Source of the DNA: Clostridia bacterium | Lineage (GTDB): Bacteria > Bacillota > Clostridia > UBA1212 | Reading direction: 5' to 3' | Assembly: GCA_017444825.1 (NCBI GenBank) | Contig: JAFSVU010000017.1 | Location: 1-37,814, forward strand | DNA: 37,814 bases | Shown: one piece after another, positions 7,801 through 16,899 of the stretch | How the letters are laid out: every line of letters begins with the position of its first letter | Numbering within the stretch: the first letter of the stretch is position 1 | Position numbers and translations under genes: made by a program | The notes under the pieces: generated by a model | Database searches by the model: none | What the model was told of the DNA's origin: nothing | Seen by the model: the letters and a program-made list of their open reading frames with translations, nothing else

Positions 7801-9596
7801 CAGGCATCACCTCCTTTGATCTCGTCTTCAAGTTGCTGAAGCTCAACCATTTTCGCATAAGTGGGCGAAATCTCGCTCAGTGCAGCCGGCGTGTCGAAAG
7901 CCTCGACCTCACCGTCGTTCATCACAAGAATGCGGTCCGCATGGGCCACTGAGGAGACCCTGGACGCGATGATAATGGTGGTGCGCCCCGCCCTCTCTTT
8001 TCTGATGTTTTCAAGTATATGCTCCTCGGTCCTTACGTCCACCGCCGAAACGGAATCATCAAGTATCAATATCGGAGCATCCTTAAGATATGCCCTTGCA
8101 AGGGAAATACGCTGCTTCTGACCTCCCGAAAGGGTCACGCCCCTCTCTCCCACAACGGTGTCGTAGCCATCCGGGAATGCTTCGATGTTTTCCTCCACGT
8201 CCGCAAACCTCGCGGCATTCTTCATCTCCTCCTCGGTGGCGTCGGGCTTAGAAAACGTGATGTTTTTCCCGACAGTCGAAGAAAACAGGAAATTCTCCTG
8301 GGAAACAAAGGCCACAGAGTCCCTGACGGAGGCGATGTCGCACTTCATGATGTCGTTGCCGTCGATGAACACGCTCTCCTCGGGTATGTTGTAGAGTCTG
8401 GAAAGAGCCGTTACAATAGTGGTCTTGCCGCAGCCAACGCGTCCCACCACGCCAATGAGCTCACCGGCCTTAATAGTCAGCGTCACGTCCTTCAGCACTG
8501 CGGCGTTAGGCTTGTTCGGGAAAGCAAAATTAAGCTTTCTGAACTCGATGTCGCCTTTTACGTCCTTAAGCACCACGGGGTTCTCACAATTCTTAACGTC
8601 CTCCGGAGTGTCAAGAAAGTCGCTCACCCTCTTCAGGGACGCCTTTGCCCTTCCCAGCTGGCTCACCAGCATTCCGAGGGCGATCATTGGCCAGATGAGA
8701 GCGTCAAAATAGCCGATGAACGTGACCAGGTTTCCCGCATTCAGGTTGATCGGATGGCCGAAGATCGACACCGGCGACCCGCTTATGAATGCGTACACGA
8801 ACCAGGCGCCGAAGCCCATGATAAGCGAAAGGATGAGGCCTATAAGAAGCTCGATCAGTGTATCAAACACGATGTGGACTCTGACGTAGCGCAGGTTCGC
8901 CTCTTTGTTCTTCTTCGCCACCTTTGCGAAAGCGTGGATCTCATTGGTTTCTTTCACAAAAGCCTTTATGACGCTGATGCCCGTGAAGTTTTCCTGGGTG
9001 AAGTCGTACATTTTGTCGTATTTTTCCTGGCGTTCCGTCCACCTCTGGGCGGTGAATTTTTCCACCAGAAGGCCCCAGACGAATATGAGCACCATGGGGA
9101 TCATTGCAAACATGGCCATTACCCAGTCGAGGCTGAACATATTGACGATGACCAGAAGTCCCAGGAACATGGAGTCGACGATCTGAACTGTGCCGAAGCC
9201 GGTGTAATCCTGGATCTCCTCAAGGTCCGTGGTGAACCATGACATTATGGAACCAACTTTTGTCTCGTGGTAGTAGCGCTGGGAAAGGCGCTCGGATTTT
9301 TCGAACATCTCCCTCCTAAGCCCCGCTTCAATCCTGAAGGAAGCAGTAAAGAGAGTGAAACGCCAAAGCATCCTGCCGAGGAACATGACTCCGGCAACGC
9401 CAAGGAGCTTAAGGCACAGCACGCCCACAGCCTCAACGTCCACCGGTCCCTCCGCATTCAGCAGATTTACAATATCCCCCAGATACCTGGGGAGGAAGAG
9501 CTGCATGTAGTCGATGGCTACAAGCGCCAGCACCCCCGTTATGAACATGTACCAGTATTTCAGGTAGTATTTGTTTAAGTGTTTTCCTAATAACAT
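7800..9596 (-). CDS. ABC exporter half-transporter, degenerate-site subunit
   Basis: A 598-residue partner of the downstream half-transporter. Membrane domain at about residues 15-320. ATPase domain with Walker A GRVGCGKTT, canonical signature LSGGQKQR, but Walker B ILILDDS, where the catalytic Glu is Asp, and a switch region IIASRVSS, where the H-loop His is Ser. Together with the altered signature of the other subunit these changes fall in one of the two ATP sites, as expected of an asymmetric heterodimeric exporter. Start ATG overlaps the stop of the preceding ATPase gene by one base (TAATG), so translation is coupled through three genes. Confidence 0.93.
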   Translation of the reverse strand: MLLGKHLNKYYLKYWYMFITGVLALVAIDYMQLFLPRYLGDIVNLLNAEGPVDVEAVGVLCLKLLGVAGVMFLGRMLWRFTLFTASFRIEAGLRREMFEKSERLSQRYYHETKVGSIMSWFTTDLEEIQDYTGFGTVQIVDSMFLGLLVIVNMFSLDWVMAMFAMIPMVLIFVWGLLVEKFTAQRWTERQEKYDKMYDFTQENFTGISVIKAFVKETNEIHAFAKVAKKNKEANLRYVRVHIVFDTLIELLIGLILSLIMGFGAWFVYAFISGSPVSIFGHPINLNAGNLVTFIGYFDALIWPMIALGMLVSQLGRAKASLKRVSDFLDTPEDVKNCENPVVLKDVKGDIEFRKLNFAFPNKPNAAVLKDVTLTIKAGELIGVVGRVGCGKTTIVTALSRLYNIPEESVFIDGNDIMKCDIASVRDSVAFVSQENFLFSSTVGKNITFSKPDATEEEMKNAARFADVEENIEAFPDGYDTVVGERGVTLSGGQKQRISLARAYLKDAPILILDDSVSAVDVRTEEHILENIRKERAGRTTIIIASRVSSVAHADRILVMNDGEVEAFDTPAALSEISPTYAKMVELQQLEDEIKGGDA

Positions 9597-10267
9597 TATG
9601 ATTTCCTTTCAACCAGAATACCGTTCTGCATCCTGTAAATAACGTCAAGCTTATCCATCACGTCCACATCATGGGTGACGATAATTACGCAGTAATCGTG
9701 CTCCTTTGCAAGAGTTTTGAGAAGTTCTATTATCTTGTCGGAGTTTTCGGCGTCAAGGTTCCCCGTAGGTTCATCCGCCAATATCAGATGGGTCTCGGAG
9801 GCAAGGGCTCTTGCGATGGCAACTCTCTGCTGCTCGCCGCCCGAGAGGGTCACAGGGAATCTGTACCAGCAGTTTTCCGGTATCTCGACCTCTTTGAGAT
9901 ATTTCTCCGCCCGCGCTTTGGCCTCCTTCTTCGGGACCTTTCTCAGCTCCATCGGGTACATCACGTTCTCAATGGACGTGAGAAGCGGCAGGAGCCTGAA
10001 ACTCTGGTATATCACGGACACTTTGTCCCGTCTGTACTCCTGAAGATTCATGGAGGATGTGGATACGCCCTCGTGGAGCACGTCGCCGCCCTGAGGAAGA
10101 GTGATTCCCGCCATCAGAGAGAGCACCGTACTTTTTCCGCTGCCTGACTTTCCTATAATTCCGTAAACCTTGCCTCTTTCGAAACCGCAGTTCACGCCCT
10201 TTAGCACGTCCACTTTATTCCATTTTGATCTGTAACTGAATGTCACGTCTTTAAGTTCAAGAATCAT
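9596..10267 (-). CDS. ABC ATPase partner of the FtsX-like permease (MacB/LolD type)
   Basis: A 223-residue ATPase with Walker A GKSGSGKST, Q-loop VIYQSFRLLP, signature LSGGEQQR, Walker B LILADEPTGNLD and H-loop His in IVTHD. The ADEPTGNLD stretch is typical of the LolD/MacB/FtsE group that works with FtsX-like permeases. The start is ATG 10265-10267, preceded by AAGGAG seven bases upstream. A longer frame reaching 10357 runs inside the permease gene and is not credible. It starts four bases after the permease stop and overlaps the next gene by one base. Confidence 0.93.
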   Translation of the reverse strand: MILELKDVTFSYRSKWNKVDVLKGVNCGFERGKVYGIIGKSGSGKSTVLSLMAGITLPQGGDVLHEGVSTSSMNLQEYRRDKVSVIYQSFRLLPLLTSIENVMYPMELRKVPKKEAKARAEKYLKEVEIPENCWYRFPVTLSGGEQQRVAIARALASETHLILADEPTGNLDAENSDKIIELLKTLAKEHDYCVIIVTHDVDVMDKLDVIYRMQNGILVERKS

Positions 10268-10271
10268 AATA

Positions 10272-13200
10272 TCACTCCTTGTCGCTGAGAACGTCCAGCA
10301 GATTAGTTTTCGACATTCTGAGAAGCGAAACCAATGAACCCGCCAGGAATCCTCCAATGAAGCTCACCGCAAGTATCGAATAACCGTTTAAGCCGGCAAA
10401 TATCAGAAATACCGCAAACGAAATAGCAGCGCCAATGGCCGCCGGCAGCACCTGCTCCGCCAGGAACAGCAGAAATACGGAAAAGTCCTTCTGTCCGATG
10501 GACCGGAGCGTTGCGATCTCCACCCGCCTTCTGTAGGCCATGAGAGACGCCGCGGCAATGCCCGCCACCGCCACCAGCACTGAAAGAGCCGGCACCATGT
10601 TTTTCAGATAGCCGATGTTTTTCTCTATCTTTTCCACCGATTCGCAATAGTCCCTGTCGGCCAGCACCGGGTACAGCCTGTAGAAGCCTGAGGAATGGAC
10701 TCTGCTGAAGCCCTTGTCCCGGAGCCACTCCTTCGCGGCTCTTATGTCGGAGGTATTGGTCAGTCTGAAAGCGCAGCTGGAATAGCTTGTGCGCACCTTC
10801 ACCTTATTGATGGGGTTTCCCATCTTATCCATAGCCGCCGGAACAAGCTTTGCGGAGTTTGCGATCCTCGTGTATATCGTATCACCGCTGCTCACCGACC
10901 TGAAGGAGCCGATTATAAGATACGTTTCTCTCACCAGATCGGAGCTTATATCCACGGTAATGCGGTCTCCGAGTTCAAGCCCGTATTTTTCCAGGAAGCT
11001 TTCCGAAACCACGGCGCAAAGCTCTCTTTTATCCTCCGTATAGTCGAAATATCTGGTTTCAGTGCTCCGGGACGAGAGTCTGAGTCCTTCAAAAGGCGTT
11101 TCATCGCTCTCAAACCAGCTATCGTCGTAACCTTCAAGATAACTTATCTCCGGGTCGTCCGCCGCAAAAAACTCCGGCGTATAACCAATGGCGTCTGTGT
11201 AGAACATCTTCGGCCCATTCATGAAATTCGTCAGGAAGTTTTCACCTCTGAAGCCGCCGGTCACGGGTTCCCCGGAATACTGCTCCGTTTCGCCCGTCCT
11301 TCTACGTTCTACGGAATAGACGCTGTACGGGTCGTTCAGTGACAGGTGTATATCCGAGAAATATTCGCCGTCTGCAAATCTGTTCAGCATACTGTCGGTA
11401 AACACAAGGTCGTAGCTCTTCTTTCCGCCGTAGTCGGTAAGATATCCCTTTATAACGGTATTATCTTCAAGTTCCTTCAGCCTGTTCTCGTACATTGTGA
11501 TCGCACCTGCCGGGACCAGTATGAAAAGCGTCATGACCGCGCCGATAACCGGGACCGCAACGCTCCTGAGCCCTCCCCTTGTGATGGAAAGGATGAGATA
11601 TTTAAGTCCCGCACCTTTTATGTTAAGCGGTTTTGCGCTTGCGGGAACCCTCGGTCTTTTCTCTTTTTTTGTCTTGATCTTTACCTTTGCGCCGATCTTT
11701 CCCACTGCGTTCTTAAGAAACGCAAGGCATGAGAGAAGACCGAGCAGCGCAACTCCTATGCCGCAGAGGACACCGGGCCACCAGGGCATAGAGACCGTCA
11801 CGTCGATAATGGTTACGGTGCCGAGGCTTGCGGTGCTGTAGAGCTTAAGCAGCGACTGCCCCTGTTCCAATGTCTTTGATATGAAATCCACCAGCTTGTC
11901 CGAGAAAAGGGATGCTGCAGCACAGCCTGCCGCTGCCGCAGGAACCAGCACAGTCCCCGCCGCGATGGCAACGTATGCCCGGAGGGACTTTTTCGGCGTG
12001 CCCATCATATACATGGTGACAAGGGCATCCGACTGCCTTCCGACAAATACGTATCCGAACAGCACCAGCATCGCCGCGGTAGCCGCAAATGCGGCGCCGG
12101 TCACAGCCAAAGCGTCCAGTTCCAGTTTTTCCAGCATCTCAACTATGACGCTGTAGCCCTGGTCTCTCACCGAAATGTCAGCTTTTTCAGGCAGCAGGCC
12201 TTCGAGGGTCTTAAGTTGCTTTTCAGTAATGCCGTTTTTCAGTTTAATTGTCCCAAGCGTGTACCCTGAGAACCCGTTTATCCGTTCAACCGGTATCTTT
12301 GTACCGCAGTCCGAAATGTAGATCAGCGGCCGCTCATTTGACGTTGTCGAAAAAACTCCCGTCACGTAGAAATCTATGCTCGTCGCATTGTCGTGATCGC
12401 TCCAGTATGAATCGATGATGGATGTAAACTCCGTGGACGTTATCTCAAGCGTCAGTCTATCCCCCGCAGCTATGCCCATCCTGTCGGCAATGAAATTCGG
12501 AAGTATGCAGCAGGAGCCATTGGTTTTTATATCCTCTGCGGTCCAGAGCCCCCCGTCCTTGAACACATATTCCTTCTCCACAAAGGGTTCAAGAAAGGCC
12601 GGATCCTCCGAAACCACCGCATAAGTAGAGGTATTTATCTTTTTGTAGTTCTCCGCGGCACTGAAGAAAAAATCGTACCTGGGGTCGCCGTTCTCAAGCA
12701 TGGGATCGTCTGACACGTCAATGCAGTTAAATTCCTGCACAAACCCCTGCTCTTTTCCAAAATTGTTTATGATGTCACCCACCGTAACGTCGATTACACC
12801 CGCAATATTCCCGTCCGTGAACCCTGTCACCAGCATAAATTCGCCTGCGTCCGCATCCTCATTATGGACCCGGATCACACTGTTATCGCCAATGACGTCC
12901 GCATAGATCACCTTATACGCCTTGTACGCCGTGCCCATCCGTCTCACAACGCCAATGAACACGTTCTCCGCGGGAGTCTCATTGATTATCATCGGGAAAT
13001 CAGGCACAGATACCGTGACGGAGCGGCTCATGTCTATTTTTTCGACAAAAGAAAGCTTTTCTATCTCGTCAAAGGGGACAGACTTTCTTATCTCAAAAGC
13101 ATTTTCGTCCGTAACCGCCTTGTAAGGAAACCTTCCCGCACGGTACTCTATGGACGCCTCGGTCACGTACGTCCTTTTGCACTCGTCAATGAGCATGGAA

Positions 13201-13322
13201 CACATACCCACAAGTGCCGAGCCAAGTGTCAGCGCAGTAGTAAGCGACAGCAAAAGTATAAAAAACAATATAGTCTTGACCGGGCTCCTCAGCACCGATT
13301 TCAGACTGTTTCTTGCGATCAT
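10272..13322 (-). CDS. Large FtsX-like ABC permease
   Basis: A 1016-residue membrane protein with two FtsX-type permease modules. An N-terminal helix (about residues 13-35) is followed by a large extracytoplasmic domain, then helices in about 395-540, a second helix near 590-610 with another large outer domain (about 615-880), and a final cluster of three helices ending in LLRMSKTNLLDVLSDKE. This 'one plus three helices' plan, twice, matches MacB-like permeases of Gram-positives that act in peptide export, resistance or sensing. It pairs with the ATPase four bases downstream. Start ATG 13320-13322 has AAGGTG just upstream; the earlier GTG is weaker. A strong GC hairpin (13344-13365) precedes it. 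Confidence 0.9.
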   Translation of the reverse strand: MIARNSLKSVLRSPVKTILFFILLLSLTTALTLGSALVGMCSMLIDECKRTYVTEASIEYRAGRFPYKAVTDENAFEIRKSVPFDEIEKLSFVEKIDMSRSVTVSVPDFPMIINETPAENVFIGVVRRMGTAYKAYKVIYADVIGDNSVIRVHNEDADAGEFMLVTGFTDGNIAGVIDVTVGDIINNFGKEQGFVQEFNCIDVSDDPMLENGDPRYDFFFSAAENYKKINTSTYAVVSEDPAFLEPFVEKEYVFKDGGLWTAEDIKTNGSCCILPNFIADRMGIAAGDRLTLEITSTEFTSIIDSYWSDHDNATSIDFYVTGVFSTTSNERPLIYISDCGTKIPVERINGFSGYTLGTIKLKNGITEKQLKTLEGLLPEKADISVRDQGYSVIVEMLEKLELDALAVTGAAFAATAAMLVLFGYVFVGRQSDALVTMYMMGTPKKSLRAYVAIAAGTVLVPAAAAGCAAASLFSDKLVDFISKTLEQGQSLLKLYSTASLGTVTIIDVTVSMPWWPGVLCGIGVALLGLLSCLAFLKNAVGKIGAKVKIKTKKEKRPRVPASAKPLNIKGAGLKYLILSITRGGLRSVAVPVIGAVMTLFILVPAGAITMYENRLKELEDNTVIKGYLTDYGGKKSYDLVFTDSMLNRFADGEYFSDIHLSLNDPYSVYSVERRRTGETEQYSGEPVTGGFRGENFLTNFMNGPKMFYTDAIGYTPEFFAADDPEISYLEGYDDSWFESDETPFEGLRLSSRSTETRYFDYTEDKRELCAVVSESFLEKYGLELGDRITVDISSDLVRETYLIIGSFRSVSSGDTIYTRIANSAKLVPAAMDKMGNPINKVKVRTSYSSCAFRLTNTSDIRAAKEWLRDKGFSRVHSSGFYRLYPVLADRDYCESVEKIEKNIGYLKNMVPALSVLVAVAGIAAASLMAYRRRVEIATLRSIGQKDFSVFLLFLAEQVLPAAIGAAISFAVFLIFAGLNGYSILAVSFIGGFLAGSLVSLLRMSKTNLLDVLSDKE

Positions 13323-13343
13323 AAAACACCTTACACACACCTA

Positions 13344-13365
13344 CCGCGGGACAGACATCCCGCGG
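13344..13365 (-). other. GC-rich hairpin between trxA and the permease gene
   Basis: CCGCGGGA (13344-13351) and TCCCGCGG (13358-13365) form a perfect 8-base stem with a 6-base loop. No T-run follows on the minus strand, so it is more likely an mRNA processing or stability element than a full terminator. Confidence 0.55.
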
Positions 13366-13403
13366 CAAGTTCATCAAAAGCTATAAGGCAAAATACCGGA
13401 CCA

Positions 13404-13712
13404 TCAGAAAAGCTTCAAAAGATCTTCCTTCTTCTTGTACCCCATAGACTTGTTTACTATCTCACCGTTCTTAAACACCAATATCGTCGGTATCGCATTG
13501 ATCTTGAATCTGTCGGCCAGTTCAGGCTCATCGTCCACGTTGACCTTGCAGACCTTGATCTTATCACCATACTCTTTGTCGATCTCTTCCACGACCGGAG
13601 CCAGCATTCTGCAGGGACCGCACCAGCTTGCCCAAAAATCCACCAGCACAGGTTTTTCGGCTTTCAGAACTTCATTTTCAAAATTGTTAAGCGTAACCGT
13701 AACTTCAGCCAT
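13404..13712 (-). CDS. trxA: Thioredoxin
   Basis: A 102-residue protein of ordinary thioredoxin length. The active site is WCGPC (Cys31 and Cys34), and the cis-proline is in AIPTI. It reduces disulfides in cytoplasmic proteins. Start ATG 13710-13712 follows AAGGAGG, which lies within the last codons of the upstream FTR-like gene; the two genes are one base apart. A flavin-type thioredoxin reductase is not next to it, so the FTR-like protein is the obvious candidate reductant. Confidence 0.96.
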   Translation of the reverse strand: MAEVTVTLNNFENEVLKAEKPVLVDFWASWCGPCRMLAPVVEEIDKEYGDKIKVCKVNVDDEPELADRFKINAIPTILVFKNGEIVNKSMGYKKKEDLLKLF

Positions 13713-13713
13713 T

Positions 13714-13911
13714 TCAAGCCTCCTTATAATATAACATACAATGACAGAACCCCTCGAACTCCGGATCCTTTATCTGGTCACGGAACTCCTTGCACATGCA
13801 TTTTGTGTCCGGTGTACGTTCTCTGCGGCAGGGGCAGTATCCGCCTGTTTGCTCGAGTCCTTCGCGTATCGTCTTCACGATCTCTTTGTCTTCGTTCTCG
13901 GTAATCCTCAT
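13714..13911 (-). CDS. Small ferredoxin-thioredoxin-reductase-like protein
   Basis: A 65-residue protein with three CxC pairs: CPC (26-28), CMC (38-40) and CHC (56-58), the last in GFCHCMLYYK. These resemble the iron-sulfur and redox cysteines of the ferredoxin-thioredoxin reductase catalytic chain. In plant FTR the pattern is CPC-x16-CPC-x8-CHC; here it is CPC-x9-CMC-x15-CHC, the same total span with the middle pair shifted. Start ATG 13909-13911 is preceded by GAGGT; a GTG at 13956 would add 15 residues and overlap the alkaline phosphatase stop. It sits one base upstream of thioredoxin, which supports a role in thioredoxin reduction. No separate FTR variable chain is seen. Confidence 0.8.
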   Translation of the reverse strand: MRITENEDKEIVKTIREGLEQTGGYCPCRRERTPDTKCMCKEFRDQIKDPEFEGFCHCMLYYKEA

Positions 13912-13952
13912 TTCATACCTCACAATCGTTTCATTAAATGACTTTAACCAAG

Positions 13953-16034
13953 TCACTTCTCCGGGCTCACGCCTATCGCGTCAAGTACCTCGAGAGGTAC
14001 GTAGAAGACCGCCGTGGCTTCGCCTTTCTTTGCGTTCTTGCGACCGGAACCGTCCTCAAACTTGTAAGAGACCGGATTGGTCAGATAGATGGGGAGGCCG
14101 CACTTGATCTCGTGCTCCGCGCCGTCAGCGCCAATGTATATTCTTGAATTACGGGTGACCTTGGCGCCGTTGGTAAATGTAAACGTCTCGGTCTCCTCGT
14201 CGTAGGTGCCGTAGCTGTACTTCGTCTGATCATTGTTATCGTAGACCGGAACGAAGAGCTTAGACGTGGCAACGTCAAGCTTTGTGATGCGGGCCGCCTC
14301 GCATATCGCGTGGGCTATATCGCTGTTGTTGATCTGATACGCCTCGTTGAATTCCGACCCGTCGTAAAACTTTCCGGTACGCACCTTTTCGGCCGATGCA
14401 TCAAGGGGCAGTCCCAGCTTCGTGAGGATCATTTCACGAACGGTTTCCGGAGCGTAGAGCCATACCGGAACGTCCTGGGGCGAGTGGCCCACCGCCGCTC
14501 CGCCGACAACGGTATTATCCGTGATGACGCCGTCATGCAGCGCCTGGCAGAGGGAATTAATGTCGGTGAAGGATTTACCGAGCTTGTTGCCCCTGTTGGG
14601 AGCAGTGTTCTGGGTGGCGGGATCGTAAAAGCCGCCGGAGTCATGATCAGGACAGGCTACAACGATGGTGTCGCCTCTCTTTTTAGCGTAATTAACGCAG
14701 TAGCCGAATACCTCGTCAAATGCCAGGTAGTCGCCCACCGCTTCTTTAACGTATCTCTGCTCCGCGGCATTGTCGATGGCGCCGCCCTCGATGACGAGCA
14801 CGAAGCCGTTGGGATTGTCTATATTCTCATCCAGGACCTTGATGGCCGATTTTGCCAGATCCATAAGAGTGATATCCTGTCCCGCCTCGGCGTCCACATC
14901 GTAGAGCAGATGGTGGCCCTGGTAGTCGGTGTTCCAGGCGTCGACGGTCATGTTATAGTTTGTTTTCGTAAGATCCCTTCCCGCTTCGATCATCTTAGCG
15001 TAATCGATCTGGAATTTTGAAAAAAGCTTCTTCGCGCCTGATTCCACCGCCTGATTGAGACTTGCAAGATCCTCGACCACAGTATAGCCGTGGTTTGCGG
15101 CCCGGTCGTCATTGCAAATGAGCTTATCGCTGTACTTGAGAGCCGCCTTGACGTATCCGCCGTCGGAACCGTAGCAGAGCTCCACGTCAATGAGTGAATT
15201 TAGCAGCTGCCTCGATGCGTCAGGCTGGTATGCGCAGTTGTCCTGGTCGGGCCTTCTCAAAACGTGAACGGTGGCTGTGGAAGGTGTTGCGTCCACCAGT
15301 GTCTTTGTGGTGACAAAGCCCGTGGATTTCCCGTCAAGCCTTGCGGCCTCCAGCAGATTTGCAACCGGCGTGAAGTCGGCAATGACCCCCGTCATCGTGT
15401 AATCGGTCTTGTTTCCGCAGAGAAGCGCGGTGCCCGCGGCGGCCGAATCGGTGGCCGAGTGGTCAGCCATGTGGGTCATGGCAGTGTTTGCGTGGGCTAT
15501 CATGTACTTGTCGAGGTATAGGGACGTGACAGTCTCGTTCTCAATGGCATTGGTGGTTATCACCGTGGCCATGGTGGAATTTTCGGTATCTTTTATCCCT
15601 TCCACGATGCCGTCCACGGCTGTGGCCGCAAACTTCTGTTTGTAGGCATTGGCGTAGTCATACGTGCCGAAGCCTGCGCCGTCCGGAATGAGGAAAATGA
15701 CGTTTTTGATCACGGGCTTTTCAGCCAGTGCCTGCATGTACTCTTCTTCGGAAATGTTGACCGCTGCACCGTCCCGGTAGATAAAGTAAAAACCTTCAAG
15801 CTCCAGCGTCTCTCCGTCGGTGACGCCCTCATAGCCCCTGCTCTTCAGAGTCTGATCGTACTCGGAAAAATAGCTCTCTGCAGCAGGTAAAAGAGCGAGA
15901 GCAGCAGCCTTTCTCCGTTCTTCAGCCTCTTTTTCTTCGTCCACCGCAGGTGCGCAGGATGCGAGCATCGCAAGTACCAGCAAACAGATCATCGCAATAA
16001 CCGGAAAAGCTTTTTTCCTGTCATTAAATCTCAT
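13953..16034 (-). CDS. Alkaline phosphatase, lipoprotein
   Basis: A 693-residue exported protein. An N-terminal signal with lipobox LASC (Cys27) predicts a lipid anchor on the outer face of the membrane. The alkaline phosphatase fold is shown by the metal site in NVIFLIPDGAGFG, the phosphoserine motif in DHSATDSAAAGTA (Ser197), CPDHDSGG with metal ligands, and GHSPQDVPVW near the C-terminus. It probably releases phosphate from external esters. It is longer than E. coli PhoA, with an extra C-terminal region. The start is ATG 16032-16034, nine bases after GGAGG; a TTG one codon earlier is possible. It has its own promoter (16068-16096). I recognised no Pho box. Confidence 0.9.
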   Translation of the reverse strand: MRFNDRKKAFPVIAMICLLVLAMLASCAPAVDEEKEAEERRKAAALALLPAAESYFSEYDQTLKSRGYEGVTDGETLELEGFYFIYRDGAAVNISEEEYMQALAEKPVIKNVIFLIPDGAGFGTYDYANAYKQKFAATAVDGIVEGIKDTENSTMATVITTNAIENETVTSLYLDKYMIAHANTAMTHMADHSATDSAAAGTALLCGNKTDYTMTGVIADFTPVANLLEAARLDGKSTGFVTTKTLVDATPSTATVHVLRRPDQDNCAYQPDASRQLLNSLIDVELCYGSDGGYVKAALKYSDKLICNDDRAANHGYTVVEDLASLNQAVESGAKKLFSKFQIDYAKMIEAGRDLTKTNYNMTVDAWNTDYQGHHLLYDVDAEAGQDITLMDLAKSAIKVLDENIDNPNGFVLVIEGGAIDNAAEQRYVKEAVGDYLAFDEVFGYCVNYAKKRGDTIVVACPDHDSGGFYDPATQNTAPNRGNKLGKSFTDINSLCQALHDGVITDNTVVGGAAVGHSPQDVPVWLYAPETVREMILTKLGLPLDASAEKVRTGKFYDGSEFNEAYQINNSDIAHAICEAARITKLDVATSKLFVPVYDNNDQTKYSYGTYDEETETFTFTNGAKVTRNSRIYIGADGAEHEIKCGLPIYLTNPVSYKFEDGSGRKNAKKGEATAVFYVPLEVLDAIGVSPEK

Positions 16035-16067
16035 CAAACACAGCCTCCTTTTATCTTTGTCTAAGAG

Positions 16068-16096
16068 ATTTTACAACTAAGCAGTGCTTTTTTCAA
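16068..16096 (-). promoter_or_regulatory. Promoter of the alkaline phosphatase gene
   Basis: On the minus strand TTGAAA (16091-16096), 17 bases, then TAAAAT (16068-16073). The -35 box overlaps the stop codon of the DUF218 gene, so the phosphatase-FTR-thioredoxin genes can be expressed apart from the upstream genes. Confidence 0.6.
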
Positions 16097-16899
16097 TCCT
16101 CTTCATGGGTGTAGTCGGGGTCGCTCACCACAGGAGTCACCGGGTCATTGGTCACAGAGCCGTCCCCCGTAATGTCAATGGGCTCGCCAAGGTATTTCGG
16201 ATCGGGCCTGAATATGGTGTTGAGAAGGTCCTTGCACCGTCCGAAGATCTCACGTATCTCCCGGTTCAGCTGATTGTGGTAGCGGTGAAGATCCGCCGGC
16301 ACCCCCTCCGCTTCTACTCCGAACGCCTTCGCTATGAAAACAGCTCTGAAAAGATGGTATTTTTGGGTCACGATCACCATTTTTTTGACGCCAAAGACCT
16401 CTTTTGCCCTCACCACGGAATCGTAGGTGCAAAAACCCGCATGGTCCATGAAAATGTCCTCGGAGGGCACCCCCAACTGTTCCGCGTAGGCCTTCATGCA
16501 CCCGACTTCGTTGTAGTTCTCCGAGCCGTGATCGCCGCTCATAAGTATTTTTGGAGCCACGCCTGCCTTGTAGAGGGCCACTCCGGTCTCTATCCTGTCC
16601 CTCAGCATATCGCTGGGGGTGCCGTCGGGTTTGACCGAGCAGCCGAGAACCATTATGCAGTCGGGCTTCTCAAGAGTCACCTTTTCGGCAGATTCTCTGA
16701 TTCCGGATCCTCCCGACGCCAATACTATCACATCGAAAAGTATGGTGAGGAACGCAAGGAACCCGGCAATGCATCCCAGTGTGACGAGTACGCGCTTCAG
16801 CGCTTTTTTGAATTTACTCTTAGCCGGTCTGTCTTTTGCACTCTCTTTTGGCGGTCTTTCCTTTTTGACACGCTCTTTTTTCATTCGTTCTTTCTTCAT
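16093..16899 (-). CDS. DUF218 (SanA/YdcF-like) membrane protein
   Basis: A 268-residue protein. A very basic N-terminus begins with the near-repeat MKKER MKKER VKKER. One membrane helix (about residues 38-62) follows, then the DUF218 domain with CIMVLGCSV, MSGDHG (residues about 123-128), TYDSVVRAKEVFGV and VTQKYHLFRA. Relatives include SanA and YdcF, linked to envelope integrity; the reaction is not established. The domain is predicted outside the cell. Start ATG overlaps the alpha-galactosidase-like gene's stop by four bases (ATGA), so translation is probably coupled. Confidence 0.88.
   Translation of the reverse strand: MKKERMKKERVKKERPPKESAKDRPAKSKFKKALKRVLVTLGCIAGFLAFLTILFDVIVLASGGSGIRESAEKVTLEKPDCIMVLGCSVKPDGTPSDMLRDRIETGVALYKAGVAPKILMSGDHGSENYNEVGCMKAYAEQLGVPSEDIFMDHAGFCTYDSVVRAKEVFGVKKMVIVTQKYHLFRAVFIAKAFGVEAEGVPADLHRYHNQLNREIREIFGRCKDLLNTIFRPDPKYLGEPIDITGDGSVTNDPVTPVVSDPDYTHEED

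Noticed and set aside
8019-9242. A 407-residue plus-strand open frame
   Set aside because: It lies wholly opposite the ABC exporter subunit with clear motifs; its His/Asp/Val-rich composition is typical of an antisense shadow, and it has no ribosome site.
12864-13904. A 346-residue plus-strand open frame
   Set aside because: It covers the antisense of the permease start, thioredoxin and the FTR-like gene. The minus-strand genes have motifs and ribosome sites; this one has neither.
13953-13956. GTG start of the FTR-like gene overlapping the phosphatase stop
   Set aside because: The ATG at 13911 has GAGGT just upstream and gives the expected domain start; the GTG has no ribosome site.
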